DNA of 5,302 nucleotides from Oscillospiraceae bacterium (GCA_016295615.1 JAEDKW010000078.1:1-5302); one strand, 5' to 3'. Shown: positions 1 through 5,188, numbered from the stretch's first letter. Notes: a model not told the origin generated them from the sequence alone. A program made the numbers and translations.

Positions 1-34
1 TGCCGCCGAGCGCGATAACAATTCTCTTGGACAT
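1..34 (-). CDS. arcC: Carbamate kinase, N-terminal fragment (gene runs off the left edge)
   Basis: Only the first 11 codons are inside the window. They read MSKRIVIALGG, the typical opening of carbamate kinases, whose N-terminal beta strand leads into a conserved GGNA-type phosphate-binding loop; the next base is A, compatible with Asn. The ATG at 34-32 is preceded by AAGAGG (complement of 44-49) with a 9-base spacer, which supports this start. Carbamate kinase (cytoplasmic, amino-acid kinase fold) makes ATP from carbamoyl phosphate and ADP, the last and energy-yielding step of the arginine deiminase pathway. The presence of arcA and arcB upstream on the same strand fits that role. It follows argR with a 97-base gap. 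The call rests on 11 residues plus context; another amino-acid kinase is possible but less likely. Confidence 0.75.
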   Translation of the reverse strand, partial: MSKRIVIALGG

Positions 35-72
35 GCTTTTTTACCTCTTACTCTTCAATCGTTTTATTCTCA

Positions 73-98
73 GGCTGAGCTTCTCAGCCCTTGTTTTT
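73..98 (+). terminator. Stem-loop with a T-tract on the plus strand, between argR and arcC
   Basis: GGCTGAG (73-79) pairs perfectly with CTCAGCC (83-89) around a 3-base loop (or 6 bp with a 5-base loop). On the plus strand it is followed by CTTGTTTTTTG, so it has the form of an intrinsic terminator for plus-strand transcription. All neighbouring genes are on the minus strand. Read in their direction, the hairpin follows an A-tract and has no U-tract after it. There it would be a hairpin in the argR 3' region or the arcC leader rather than a classic terminator. Confidence 0.55.
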
Positions 99-131
99 TG
101 TCAGCCGGCGCGCAGAAAAATATACTGCTTT

Positions 132-593
132 TCACCCTTTACGTTTGCCGCAGATCTTGGAAAGCTCTTTGCAGAAGTCCCGCGCGGAGACCTCGTCCCG
201 CATGATAATGGCCACTGTATCGTCGCCGGAAACGCAGCCGACCATCTGTTCAACTTCCATGCTGTCAAATGCCGCGCCTGCCGCCGCGCCGAGACCGGGT
301 ATCGTTTTAAAAACGACCAGATTGCTCGAATAGTCAACATCCGTGCCATACTCCTGCAGCACCTTTTGCAGCCGCTCCGCAACATCAAAGCTGCCGTGCT
401 GGGCGGACACCACATAGCGATATCCGCTGCCGTTCGGCTCTTTCACCAAATGCAGTCTTTTGATATCGCGCGAGACCGTCGCCTGGGCGCAGGCAATACC
501 ACACTCGGCAAGCTTTTCGATCAGCTCGTCCTGCGTTTCTATCGCATAGGTATTGATGATTTCAAGAATTGCCTTTTGTCGTTTGTTTTCCAT
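132..593 (-). CDS. argR: Arginine repressor ArgR/AhrC
   Basis: This encodes a 153-residue protein, the usual ArgR length. Residues 1-65 or so form the winged helix-turn-helix DNA-binding domain, with the family motif QATVSRDIKRL at 37-47. A short linker leads to the C-terminal oligomerisation and arginine-binding domain (about 75-150), which carries PGLGAAAGAAFDSM near 99-112 and the GDDT segment at 123-126 that in the family lines the arginine pocket. ArgR hexamers bind ARG boxes when arginine is present, repressing biosynthesis and, in Bacillus-type organisms, activating arginine catabolism. The ATG at 593 is chosen because AGGAG (complement of 602-606) lies 8 bases upstream and the protein begins as in homologues; the longer frame back to 650 has no such support. 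It lies between the tRNA-Arg gene and arcC on the same strand. I see no convincing promoter between 594 and 672, nor a good ARG box. Confidence 0.95.
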   Translation of the reverse strand: MENKRQKAILEIINTYAIETQDELIEKLAECGIACAQATVSRDIKRLHLVKEPNGSGYRYVVSAQHGSFDVAERLQKVLQEYGTDVDYSSNLVVFKTIPGLGAAAGAAFDSMEVEQMVGCVSGDDTVAIIMRDEVSARDFCKELSKICGKRKG

Positions 594-672
594 TTTCCGA
601 ACTCCTATTCCGTTCTGTCGTTCTATTCGGTAAACAATCGCCCCTGCCATTTCCTGATCTGCGTTTTTTTGT

Positions 673-707
673 AAAAAAGAAGGGAGACACTCGTTCGAGT
701 ATCTCCC
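673..707 (-). terminator. Intrinsic terminator of the tRNA-Arg gene
   Basis: Read on the minus strand, GGGAGATACTC pairs with GAGTGTCTCCC (11 bp with one G-T pair, or 12 bp if the closing C-G is counted) around a tiny GAAC-type loop, followed directly by TTCTTTTTT. The stem begins right after the encoded CCA end of the tRNA at 708. This is a textbook rho-independent terminator, and it separates the tRNA from argR downstream. Confidence 0.9.
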
Positions 708-784
708 TGGTACGCCGTGAGGGATTCGAACCCCCGGCCTTCTGGTCCGTAGCCAGACGCTCTATCCAGCTGAGCTAACGGCGC
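708..784 (-). tRNA. tRNA-Arg, anticodon ACG, with encoded CCA
   Basis: The minus strand folds into a complete cloverleaf of 74 bases plus CCA. The acceptor stem is GCGCCGT with ACGGCGT (a G-U pair at the end), followed by discriminator A and then CCA at 710-708. The D arm is GCTC/GAGC with loop AGCTGGATA. The anticodon stem is TCTGG/CCAGA with the seven-base loop CTACGGA, whose middle bases give anticodon ACG; the family modifies the first base to inosine so it reads CGU, CGC and CGA. The variable loop has 5 bases. The T arm is GGGGG-TTCGAAT-CCCTC. It has a strong promoter upstream (846-874) and its own terminator downstream, so it is probably a single-gene unit, unusually placed inside an arginine-catabolism cluster. 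Confidence 0.97.
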
Positions 785-834
785 ATATCCAGTATCTCCG
801 ACCCTGCTTCCGCTTGCTCCGCAAGGTCATTTTA

Positions 835-861
835 CCACGCAACAGATCATAGCATGCGTGG
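835..861. promoter_or_regulatory. Inverted repeat flanking the -10 box of the tRNA-Arg promoter (possible operator)
   Basis: CCACGC at 835-840 and GCGTGG at 856-861 form a perfect 6-bp inverted repeat. The half-site centres are 21 bp apart, two helical turns, and the -10 hexamer (846-851) lies between them. One arm falls at the predicted transcription start and the other inside the promoter spacer. The geometry suits a dimeric DNA-binding protein that would block the promoter. No regulator is identified and chance is not excluded. Confidence 0.3.
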
Positions 862-874
862 GGAGAACTGTCAA
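846..874 (-). promoter_or_regulatory. Strong sigma-70/sigma-A promoter driving tRNA-Arg
   Basis: On the minus strand the -35 box is a perfect TTGACA (complement of 869-874), the spacer is 17 bp and the -10 box is TATGAT (complement of 846-851), preceded by TGC, which makes it an extended -10. Transcription should begin near 839. That leaves a leader of about 55 nt before the tRNA 5' end at 784, which contains a small hairpin (CTTGC/GCAAG, 813-825) that would be removed by processing. Confidence 0.88.
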
Positions 875-923
875 GAAGATTTCGAAATTTTTCCGCTATT
901 TTGGGAAAATAAACACAGTAAAA

Positions 924-952
924 TTTACTTTCTTTCCCGTTGTCTGTATATT
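924..952 (+). promoter_or_regulatory. Candidate plus-strand promoter in front of the 968-1017 hairpin
   Basis: TTTACT (924-929, four of six matches to TTGACA) and TATATT (947-952, five of six to TATAAT) are separated by exactly 17 bp. Initiation would be near 959, only about 10 bases before the strong stem-loop and its T-tract. No plus-strand protein gene follows. The region is AT-rich, so a chance match is a real possibility. Confidence 0.3.
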
Positions 953-967
953 ATTTCAATTCCCGTC

Positions 968-1017
968 CCGGATGCCGGCACTCCCCTCGGGAGCTGCCGG
1001 CATCCGGAATGTTTTTT
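968..1017 (+). terminator. Very strong stem-loop downstream of arcA, T-tract on the plus strand
   Basis: CCGGATGCCGGCA (968-980) pairs without mismatch with TGCCGGCATCCGG (995-1007). Inside, CTCCC (981-985) pairs with GGGAG (989-993), giving about 18 bp with a single bulged C. On the plus strand the stem is followed by AATGTTTTTTG, so in form it terminates plus-strand transcription. For arcA, which ends at 1029 on the minus strand, the hairpin comes 21 bases after the stop codon, is preceded by an A-tract and is followed by GACGGGAATTG with no U-run. It could still protect the arcA mRNA 3' end or terminate weakly. Confidence 0.75.
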
Positions 1018-1028
1018 GTTTCTCTGTC

Positions 1029-2249
1029 TTACAGGTCGTCGCGGTTGACCGGGCAGGACATGCAGCGCGGACCGCCGCGTCCGCGGGAAAGCTCTGCCGA
1101 GGGGATCGTGATGACATTCAGACCGTGCTTTTCGAGCAGAGCGTTTGTGACATAGTTCCTGTCGTACGTCACGACCTTGCCCGGAGAGATGCACAGCGTG
1201 TTGGAACCGTCGTTCCACTGCTCTCTCTGTGCTGCCAGCAGGTCGCCTCCGCCGCAGCGGATCAGATCAACTGCAGGGAGCTTGAGCTCGAGCGCGAGAA
1301 TCTTCTCCAGCTCGTCCTTGAGCGCGTTGAACTGCAGCTCGCCGTTGTGGTCAAGCGTCATTTCATACACACCCAGCGGACCCTCGATCTCGGGATGAAT
1401 GGTAAACTTGTCATAGTCGACCATGGTAAAGACCGTGTCGAGGTGCATGAACGCGCGGGTCTCCGGAATATCGAAGGCAAGGACCTTCTTGAACGAGGAG
1501 TTCTGCAGCAGATTGCGTGCAAAGGTCTCGGCACCGGAAACCGTCGTTCTCTGGGAAAGACCGATGGCAACAATGTCTTTGGACAGCACCAGCACGTCGC
1601 CGCCTTCAATCGAGTAGCTGTCTCTGAGGTCATACCACATCTTATTGTCAGGCGCGGCAAAGTCCTTGTTGTAAAGGAACATGTACTTGAGAAGCAGAGA
1701 CTCTCTCTTGCGGGCAGGCGTATGCATGTGGTGGATGTTGATGCCGTTGCCGACACAGGCACCGGGGTCTCTCGTAAAGTAGAGGTTGGGCATCGGGTCG
1801 GAGACAAACGGATAGTCGTCATTGACAAGGTCCATCAAAGAGCTGGGCTTATCTGTGGCAACTTCGCTTCTCTTAATGCCGGCAATCAGCTTTGTGACCA
1901 TCTTCTTGGGCGGCATCTCCAGAAGATAGCTCGTTAATGCGGCTCTGAGTCCCTTGGAGCGGATCTTGCTGAGATTGAGAAACTCATTGACCAGCTGGAT
2001 CTGAAGCTCAGGGTCTGCAATGGCCTTGGCGACCTCATCGACATAGTAGACCACTTCAACGCCGTTTTCTCTGAGGACTTTTGCAAATTGGTCATGCTCT
2101 TCCTGTGCGATCTTCAGATACGGGATATCGTCAAACAGAAGCCTTTCCAGCGTCGACGGAGTCAGCGCCTCAAGCTCTTCGCCGGGACGGTGCAGCAGAA
2201 CCTTGTTCAGCTTACCAATTTCCGAAAAGTTATGAATACCAGGATACAT
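1029..2249 (-). CDS. arcA: Arginine deiminase
   Basis: This 406-residue protein has the normal length for arginine deiminase (L-arginine + H2O to L-citrulline + NH3), the first cytoplasmic step of the ADI pathway. It has the guanidino-group-modifying (pentein) fold. Visible motifs are LHRPG at 19-23, FTRDP at 158-162, EGGD at 215-218, HLDT at 269-272, CGGGD at 332-336 and the C-terminal RGGPRCMSCP, where Cys396 is the expected nucleophile. By family comparison Asp161, Glu215, His269 and Asp271 match the substrate-binding and general acid/base residues, so the enzyme looks fully active. The ATG at 2249 is chosen because AGAGG (complement of 2256-2260) lies 6 bases upstream; the frame extends to a TTG at 2267, but that would bury the ribosome binding site. 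It follows arcB by 59 bases with no promoter between, so the two are probably co-transcribed. Confidence 0.97.
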   Translation of the reverse strand: MYPGIHNFSEIGKLNKVLLHRPGEELEALTPSTLERLLFDDIPYLKIAQEEHDQFAKVLRENGVEVVYYVDEVAKAIADPELQIQLVNEFLNLSKIRSKGLRAALTSYLLEMPPKKMVTKLIAGIKRSEVATDKPSSLMDLVNDDYPFVSDPMPNLYFTRDPGACVGNGINIHHMHTPARKRESLLLKYMFLYNKDFAAPDNKMWYDLRDSYSIEGGDVLVLSKDIVAIGLSQRTTVSGAETFARNLLQNSSFKKVLAFDIPETRAFMHLDTVFTMVDYDKFTIHPEIEGPLGVYEMTLDHNGELQFNALKDELEKILALELKLPAVDLIRCGGGDLLAAQREQWNDGSNTLCISPGKVVTYDRNYVTNALLEKHGLNVITIPSAELSRGRGGPRCMSCPVNRDDL

Positions 2250-2267
2250 AGTGCGCCTCTTTCCCAA

Positions 2268-2292
2268 CGGGCCGCTGTCTTCAGTCCGCCCG
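2268..2292. other. Small intercistronic hairpin between arcB and arcA
   Basis: CGGGC (2268-2272) can pair with GCCCG (2288-2292), with an inner CTG/CAG pairing around TCTT. It lies in the 59-base gap between the arcB stop and the arcA ribosome binding site and has no T-tract on either strand. It could affect mRNA processing or relative expression, but the stem is short and interrupted. Confidence 0.3.
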
Positions 2293-2308
2293 CCGTGTAT
2301 TAGAATCT

Positions 2309-3304
2309 TCAGGCGATGGTCGCAACGATGACAGCCTTGATCGTGTGCATACGGTTTTCGGCTTCATCGAACACAACAGAATGCTTGGAGCGGAACACAT
2401 CGTCCGTAACCTCGCGGATATCATAGCCGAGCTCCATCTGTTCCTTCGCCATGCTCGTTTCAAAATCATGGAAGGAGGGCAGGCAGTGCATGAAGATGAC
2501 GTCGGGGTTCTCGGTCTTGGCGACCATCTCGGCCGTGACCTTGTACGGAGTGAGCATGCGGACACGCTCGGGGATCTGAGCTTCTTCGCCCATGGAAGCC
2601 CAAATATCGGTATAAAGAACGTCAGCGCCCTTGAGGCATTCCGCGTCGGAGCGGACTTCGATCACGGCGCCGGTCTCCGCGGCGACTGCGTTGGCGCGCG
2701 CCAGAACGTCGGCATCGACCTGCTCGGCAAGCTCCTTCGGACCGTAGGCGACGAAGTGCATGCCCATCTTGGCGCAGCCGTACATCCAGGCGTAAGCCAT
2801 ATTGTTGCGGATATCGCCGCAGAAAACGACCTTGACCTTATTCAGGGGCTTGGCAACGTGTTCTTCAATGGTGAGAAGGTCGGCAAGGATCTGCGTGGGA
2901 TGGTCAACGTCGGTCAGACCGTTCCAAACGGGAACGCCGGCGTACTTGGCGAGATCTTCCACCACGCTCTGCTTGTAGCCGCGGTACTCAATGCCGTCAT
3001 AGAAGCGTCCGAGAACCTTGGCGGTATCTTCGAGAGATTCCTTCTTGCCCATCTGAGAGGACTTGGAATCGAGGAAGGTGACGTGCGCGCCTTCGTCGAG
3101 GCAGGCGACCTCGAATGCGCAGCGGGTACGGGTAGACGTCTTTTCAAAGAGAAGAACGATGTTCTTGCCCTTGAGCACTTCGTTGTGGATGCCGGCGCGC
3201 TTCTTGGCCTTGAGGTCATGCGCAAGATCCAGCATGTAGCGGATTTCCTCCGGGGTGAAATCCATGAGGGTTAAAAAGTGTCTGCCTTTCAGATTGACTG
3301 CCAT
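2309..3304 (-). CDS. arcB: Ornithine carbamoyltransferase (probably catabolic, ArcB)
   Basis: This is a 331-residue cytoplasmic enzyme of normal length. The N-terminal half binds carbamoyl phosphate through STRTR at 57-61 and HPTQ at 135-138. The C-terminal half binds ornithine or citrulline through DIWASMG at 233-239 (the SMG loop) and HCLP at 273-276, with Arg318 near the end in the conserved ENRMHTIKA segment. The reaction is ornithine + carbamoyl phosphate to and from citrulline + phosphate. Sequence alone does not separate the anabolic (ArgF) from the catabolic (ArcB) form; linkage to arcA and arcC argues for the catabolic, citrulline-splitting direction. The ATG at 3304 is preceded by AAGGAG (complement of 3314-3319) with a 9-base spacer; the TTG at 3349 in the same frame would lie upstream of that site and is rejected. 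The 133-base gap to the regulator gene may hold its promoter. Confidence 0.96.
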   Translation of the reverse strand: MAVNLKGRHFLTLMDFTPEEIRYMLDLAHDLKAKKRAGIHNEVLKGKNIVLLFEKTSTRTRCAFEVACLDEGAHVTFLDSKSSQMGKKESLEDTAKVLGRFYDGIEYRGYKQSVVEDLAKYAGVPVWNGLTDVDHPTQILADLLTIEEHVAKPLNKVKVVFCGDIRNNMAYAWMYGCAKMGMHFVAYGPKELAEQVDADVLARANAVAAETGAVIEVRSDAECLKGADVLYTDIWASMGEEAQIPERVRMLTPYKVTAEMVAKTENPDVIFMHCLPSFHDFETSMAKEQMELGYDIREVTDDVFRSKHSVVFDEAENRMHTIKAVIVATIA

Positions 3305-3323
3305 GTTTGTGATCTCCTTTTCA

Positions 3324-3346
3324 TTGATATTTTTTGTTATTGTCAA
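3324..3346. promoter_or_regulatory. Imperfect inverted repeat in the arcB leader (weak operator candidate)
   Basis: TTGATA (3324-3329) and TGTCAA (3341-3346) form an inverted repeat with five of six positions matching, separated by 11 AT-rich bases, just upstream of the arcB ribosome binding site. It does not match an ARG box well. A chance match in AT-rich DNA is likely enough that this is only a candidate for regulator binding. Confidence 0.2.
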
Positions 3347-3356
3347 CAAATTTCCC

Positions 3357-3384
3357 TTTAGAATCTTCGCTGCTATACTATCAA
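3357..3384 (-). promoter_or_regulatory. Candidate promoter for arcB-arcA
   Basis: On the minus strand TTGATA (complement of 3379-3384, five of six to consensus) is followed after 16 bp by TCTAAA (complement of 3357-3362, four of six). A start near 3350 would leave a leader of about 46 nt containing the inverted repeat at 3324-3346. It is the best match I found in the 133-base gap. No clear terminator ends the regulator transcript in this gap, so read-through from the regulator is an alternative source of arcB mRNA. Confidence 0.35.
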
Positions 3385-3437
3385 TTGACTAAAAACATTG
3401 TACGTGTTCGGCAGGAAAAAGGTAGTGCCAGCTTCTT

Positions 3438-4949
3438 TTATTTTTCACGTTCCAGCAGTTCTTCCTCCAACGCCCGACGCATGATATCCATGCCGGCGCA
3501 CAATCTTTCCTTCGATTCGTAGGAATAGTTGATGCGGATATGGTTTCTGCCGCCGTTCTTATGCGGATAGAACACATAGCCGGGCAAAAGCGACACGCCC
3601 ATGTTATAGGCGCGGTTGATAAAGGACTTGCTGTCCACGCCGTCGGGAAGCTTGCACCAGATATAGATCCCGCCGCGCGGACGATGGTATGCAACGCCGA
3701 GAGGCTTCATCCCGTCAAGCTTCTCGCAGATGATCTGCTGCTTCTCCTTGTAATTTCTGCGAAAGGCTTCCAATGCCTGATAATATGTGCCGTTATCCAA
3801 ATACAAACCAAGCAGCTTCTGCGTCATCCAGTCCGTAGACATCAGCCGCACAGAAACCAAATAGCTCAGACTGCCGATCAGCTCTTTATTCGCCACGACA
3901 AACGCAAGCGACAGTCCCGGCAGGAAGCTGAGCGAAAACGAGTAGATATAAATCACGTTTCCGGAGGTGTCCAGCGTCTTGATCGGAGGAAGCTTTTCCC
4001 CCTCGTAAACGAGCTCGGACGCCGCGTCCTCCTCCACGACAGGGATGCGGTAGTGGTTGGATATCTCGATGATTTTGCGCCGCCTTTCCAGGGGCAGAAT
4101 GTTTCCGGTGGGATCGTGGAAGCTGGAATTGACAAAGATCAAGCGCGGCTTTTTCTGGATCACCATGCGCTCCAGAATATCACAGCGCATGCCGTCCTGA
4201 TCCACCGGAATCGTGTAGACCTTGCTGCCGGCAAGCTCCATTGCACGATAGGTATCCGGCGAGACCGGCTCTTCCATCAGCACCACGTCGCCCTTGCGGA
4301 CGAGCAGCGTTGCGATAAAGTCAAGCGCCTGATTCGTTTCCGACAGGATCTGGATCTCGCCGGCAGAGGCTTTGATGCCTTTTGTGCCCAGGAAGGATAC
4401 CAGCTTTTGCCTTAAAAAGCGGTCGCCCTTGTAGGGGCTGTAAAAATACTGGCTTTTTCTGCCTTCCGTCAGCAGAAATGCAATGTCGTTCGCCACCTTT
4501 TCGGTGTTGAACACTTCGTAGGAGGCGATGCCGCTGCCGAGCGAATAGCGCGATTCGTCCGTAAAGCGCTGAAACAGGTCGTCAAAGGTCTTTTCCATCT
4601 CCAGATATTCCTTTTTGATCTCACCGACCCAATTGACGCGCTTGCTCCGCCTGATCTCCGTGTCGCCGCTTTCCGCCTTTTCCGGCACGCTCTCCCCCGG
4701 GCATTCACACTGCGCGCTCGAGACGATATAGCCGACGCCCTGACGCGACTCGATCCAGTCGTCCGACTTCAGCTCGCTGTATGCCTTGACCACCGTGTTT
4801 CGGTGGATGTCGAGCAGCTGCGCAAGCGCGCGCTCCGACGGAAGCGTGCTTCCGGCAGGAAGTGTTCCGCGGAGGATCTGCGTTTTGATCTGGTCCACGA
4901 TCTGCAAATAAACCGGGACCTTGTCCTGTCTGTCGATCTTGATGTTCAT
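3438..4949 (-). CDS. GntR/MocR-type regulator with a degenerate PLP (aminotransferase-like) domain
   Basis: This 503-residue protein has an N-terminal GntR winged helix (about 10-76: PVYLQIVDQIK, then LPSERALAQLLDIHRNTVVKAY), a charged linker (about 77-135) and a fold-type I aminotransferase-like domain (about 136-500), the MocR architecture. MocR proteins normally bind PLP through a lysine in an SFSK-x-L-x-PGLR motif. Here the segment reads SFSLSFLPGLSLAF, with Leu340 (codon CTC) for the Schiff-base lysine and Ser347 for the usual Arg. The EEPGY motif is EEPVS (Ser230). The PTG loop (280-282), Asp308 and the carboxylate-binding Arg472 in HIRIN remain. The frame is intact, so this is not simple decay. 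ATG 4949 follows AAGGA (complement of 4957-4961) by 7 bases; the ATG at 5108 lies upstream of the predicted promoter. Its position before arcB suggests control of arginine catabolism, which is inference. The ligand is unknown. Confidence 0.9.
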   Translation of the reverse strand: MNIKIDRQDKVPVYLQIVDQIKTQILRGTLPAGSTLPSERALAQLLDIHRNTVVKAYSELKSDDWIESRQGVGYIVSSAQCECPGESVPEKAESGDTEIRRSKRVNWVGEIKKEYLEMEKTFDDLFQRFTDESRYSLGSGIASYEVFNTEKVANDIAFLLTEGRKSQYFYSPYKGDRFLRQKLVSFLGTKGIKASAGEIQILSETNQALDFIATLLVRKGDVVLMEEPVSPDTYRAMELAGSKVYTIPVDQDGMRCDILERMVIQKKPRLIFVNSSFHDPTGNILPLERRRKIIEISNHYRIPVVEEDAASELVYEGEKLPPIKTLDTSGNVIYIYSFSLSFLPGLSLAFVVANKELIGSLSYLVSVRLMSTDWMTQKLLGLYLDNGTYYQALEAFRRNYKEKQQIICEKLDGMKPLGVAYHRPRGGIYIWCKLPDGVDSKSFINRAYNMGVSLLPGYVFYPHKNGGRNHIRINYSYESKERLCAGMDIMRRALEEELLEREK

Positions 4950-4979
4950 GCGCGTTTCCTTTCGCCCTGATGCCTGTTT

Positions 4980-5011
4980 CCCTGCCGATCCCGGCGGAAA
5001 CGCCCGCAGGG
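4980..5011 (-). promoter_or_regulatory. Structured region in the mRNA leader of the MocR-like gene
   Basis: CCCTGC (4980-4985) pairs with GCAGGG (5006-5011), and within it GGCG (4993-4996) pairs with CGCC (5001-5004) around a 4-base loop. The predicted transcription start near 5049 makes this part of a leader of about 100 nt, GC-rich compared with the promoter next to it. A perfect 8-bp palindrome GACCGGTC lies at 5028-5035, just inside the transcribed region. These could be an RNA element and an autoregulatory operator; neither matches a riboswitch I recognise. Confidence 0.3.
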
Positions 5012-5055
5012 GCTGTGCATTCCGTCTGACCGGTCCGGGCAGCGTTCTCACTGTC

Positions 5056-5084
5056 ATTATAGCATAAAGCTTCGGTATTTCTAT
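5056..5084 (-). promoter_or_regulatory. Extended -10 promoter of the MocR-like regulator gene
   Basis: On the minus strand a perfect TATAAT (complement of 5056-5061) is preceded by TGC, an extended -10. Seventeen bases upstream the -35 position holds ATAGAA, a poor match, which is common for extended -10 promoters. Transcription would start near 5049, about 100 nt before the ATG at 4949. This supports the shorter start of the regulator. Confidence 0.7.
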
Positions 5085-5150
5085 AAAATCTTTCGCTGAC
5101 CCTGACATGGTAACGCATCCAATCGAGACATACGGCGCCCATAAAGGAAT

Positions 5151-5188
5151 CAGGAGCCGGAGCAGCCAGTACGGTACTCCGGCTCCTG
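5151..5188 (-). terminator. Hairpin after the right-edge gene, probable terminator
   Basis: CAGGAGCCGGAG (5151-5162) pairs perfectly with CTCCGGCTCCTG (5177-5188): 12 bp around a 14-base loop. On the minus strand it lies 36 bases after the stop of the right-edge reading frame and is followed by ATTCCTTTAT, a weak U-rich tail. On the plus strand the tail (TTAGGAG) is worse. CTCCT (5183-5187) can also pair with AGGAG (5191-5195), so the stem has a competing partner. Confidence 0.6.

Noticed and set aside
594..650. Longer argR start at 650
   Set aside because: The extra 19 residues are not ArgR-like, while the ATG at 593 follows AGGAG by 8 bases and gives the standard protein.
27..674. Plus-strand open frame of 215 codons opposite argR
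   Set aside because: Antisense shadow of argR; no family resemblance, and it runs through the terminator region of the tRNA gene.
858..1937. Long plus-strand open frame of 359 codons opposite arcA
   Set aside because: It overlaps arcA antisense, shows no recognisable domain or good ribosome binding site, and crosses the strong hairpin and arcA motifs that explain the same bases.
2250..2267. TTG start for arcA six codons upstream
   Set aside because: It would place the AGAGG ribosome binding site of the ATG start inside the coding region and has no site of its own.
2345..3274. Plus-strand open frame of 309 codons opposite arcB
   Set aside because: Antisense shadow of ornithine carbamoyltransferase, whose motifs fully account for the region.
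3341..3346. Perfect TTGACA on the minus strand just upstream of arcB
   Set aside because: At 16-18 bp downstream there is no acceptable -10 box, and it would fall on the ribosome binding site; it may matter only as one arm of the inverted repeat.
3305..3349. TTG start for arcB fifteen codons upstream
   Set aside because: The AAGGAG site is correctly spaced for the ATG at 3304, and the extra residues are not typical of the family.
3305..3437. ARG boxes for ArgR upstream of arcB
   Set aside because: I looked for TGAATAAAAATTCA-like palindromes here and in the argR leader and found only fragments too weak to call.
3540..4415. Plus-strand open frame of 291 codons opposite the MocR-like gene
   Set aside because: Antisense shadow with no recognisable domain; the minus-strand reading has a complete two-domain protein.
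4950..5108. N-terminal extension of the MocR-like protein to an ATG at 5108
   Set aside because: The extended -10 promoter (5056-5061) would lie inside it, the extra residues do not resemble the family, and the ATG at 4949 has a good ribosome binding site.
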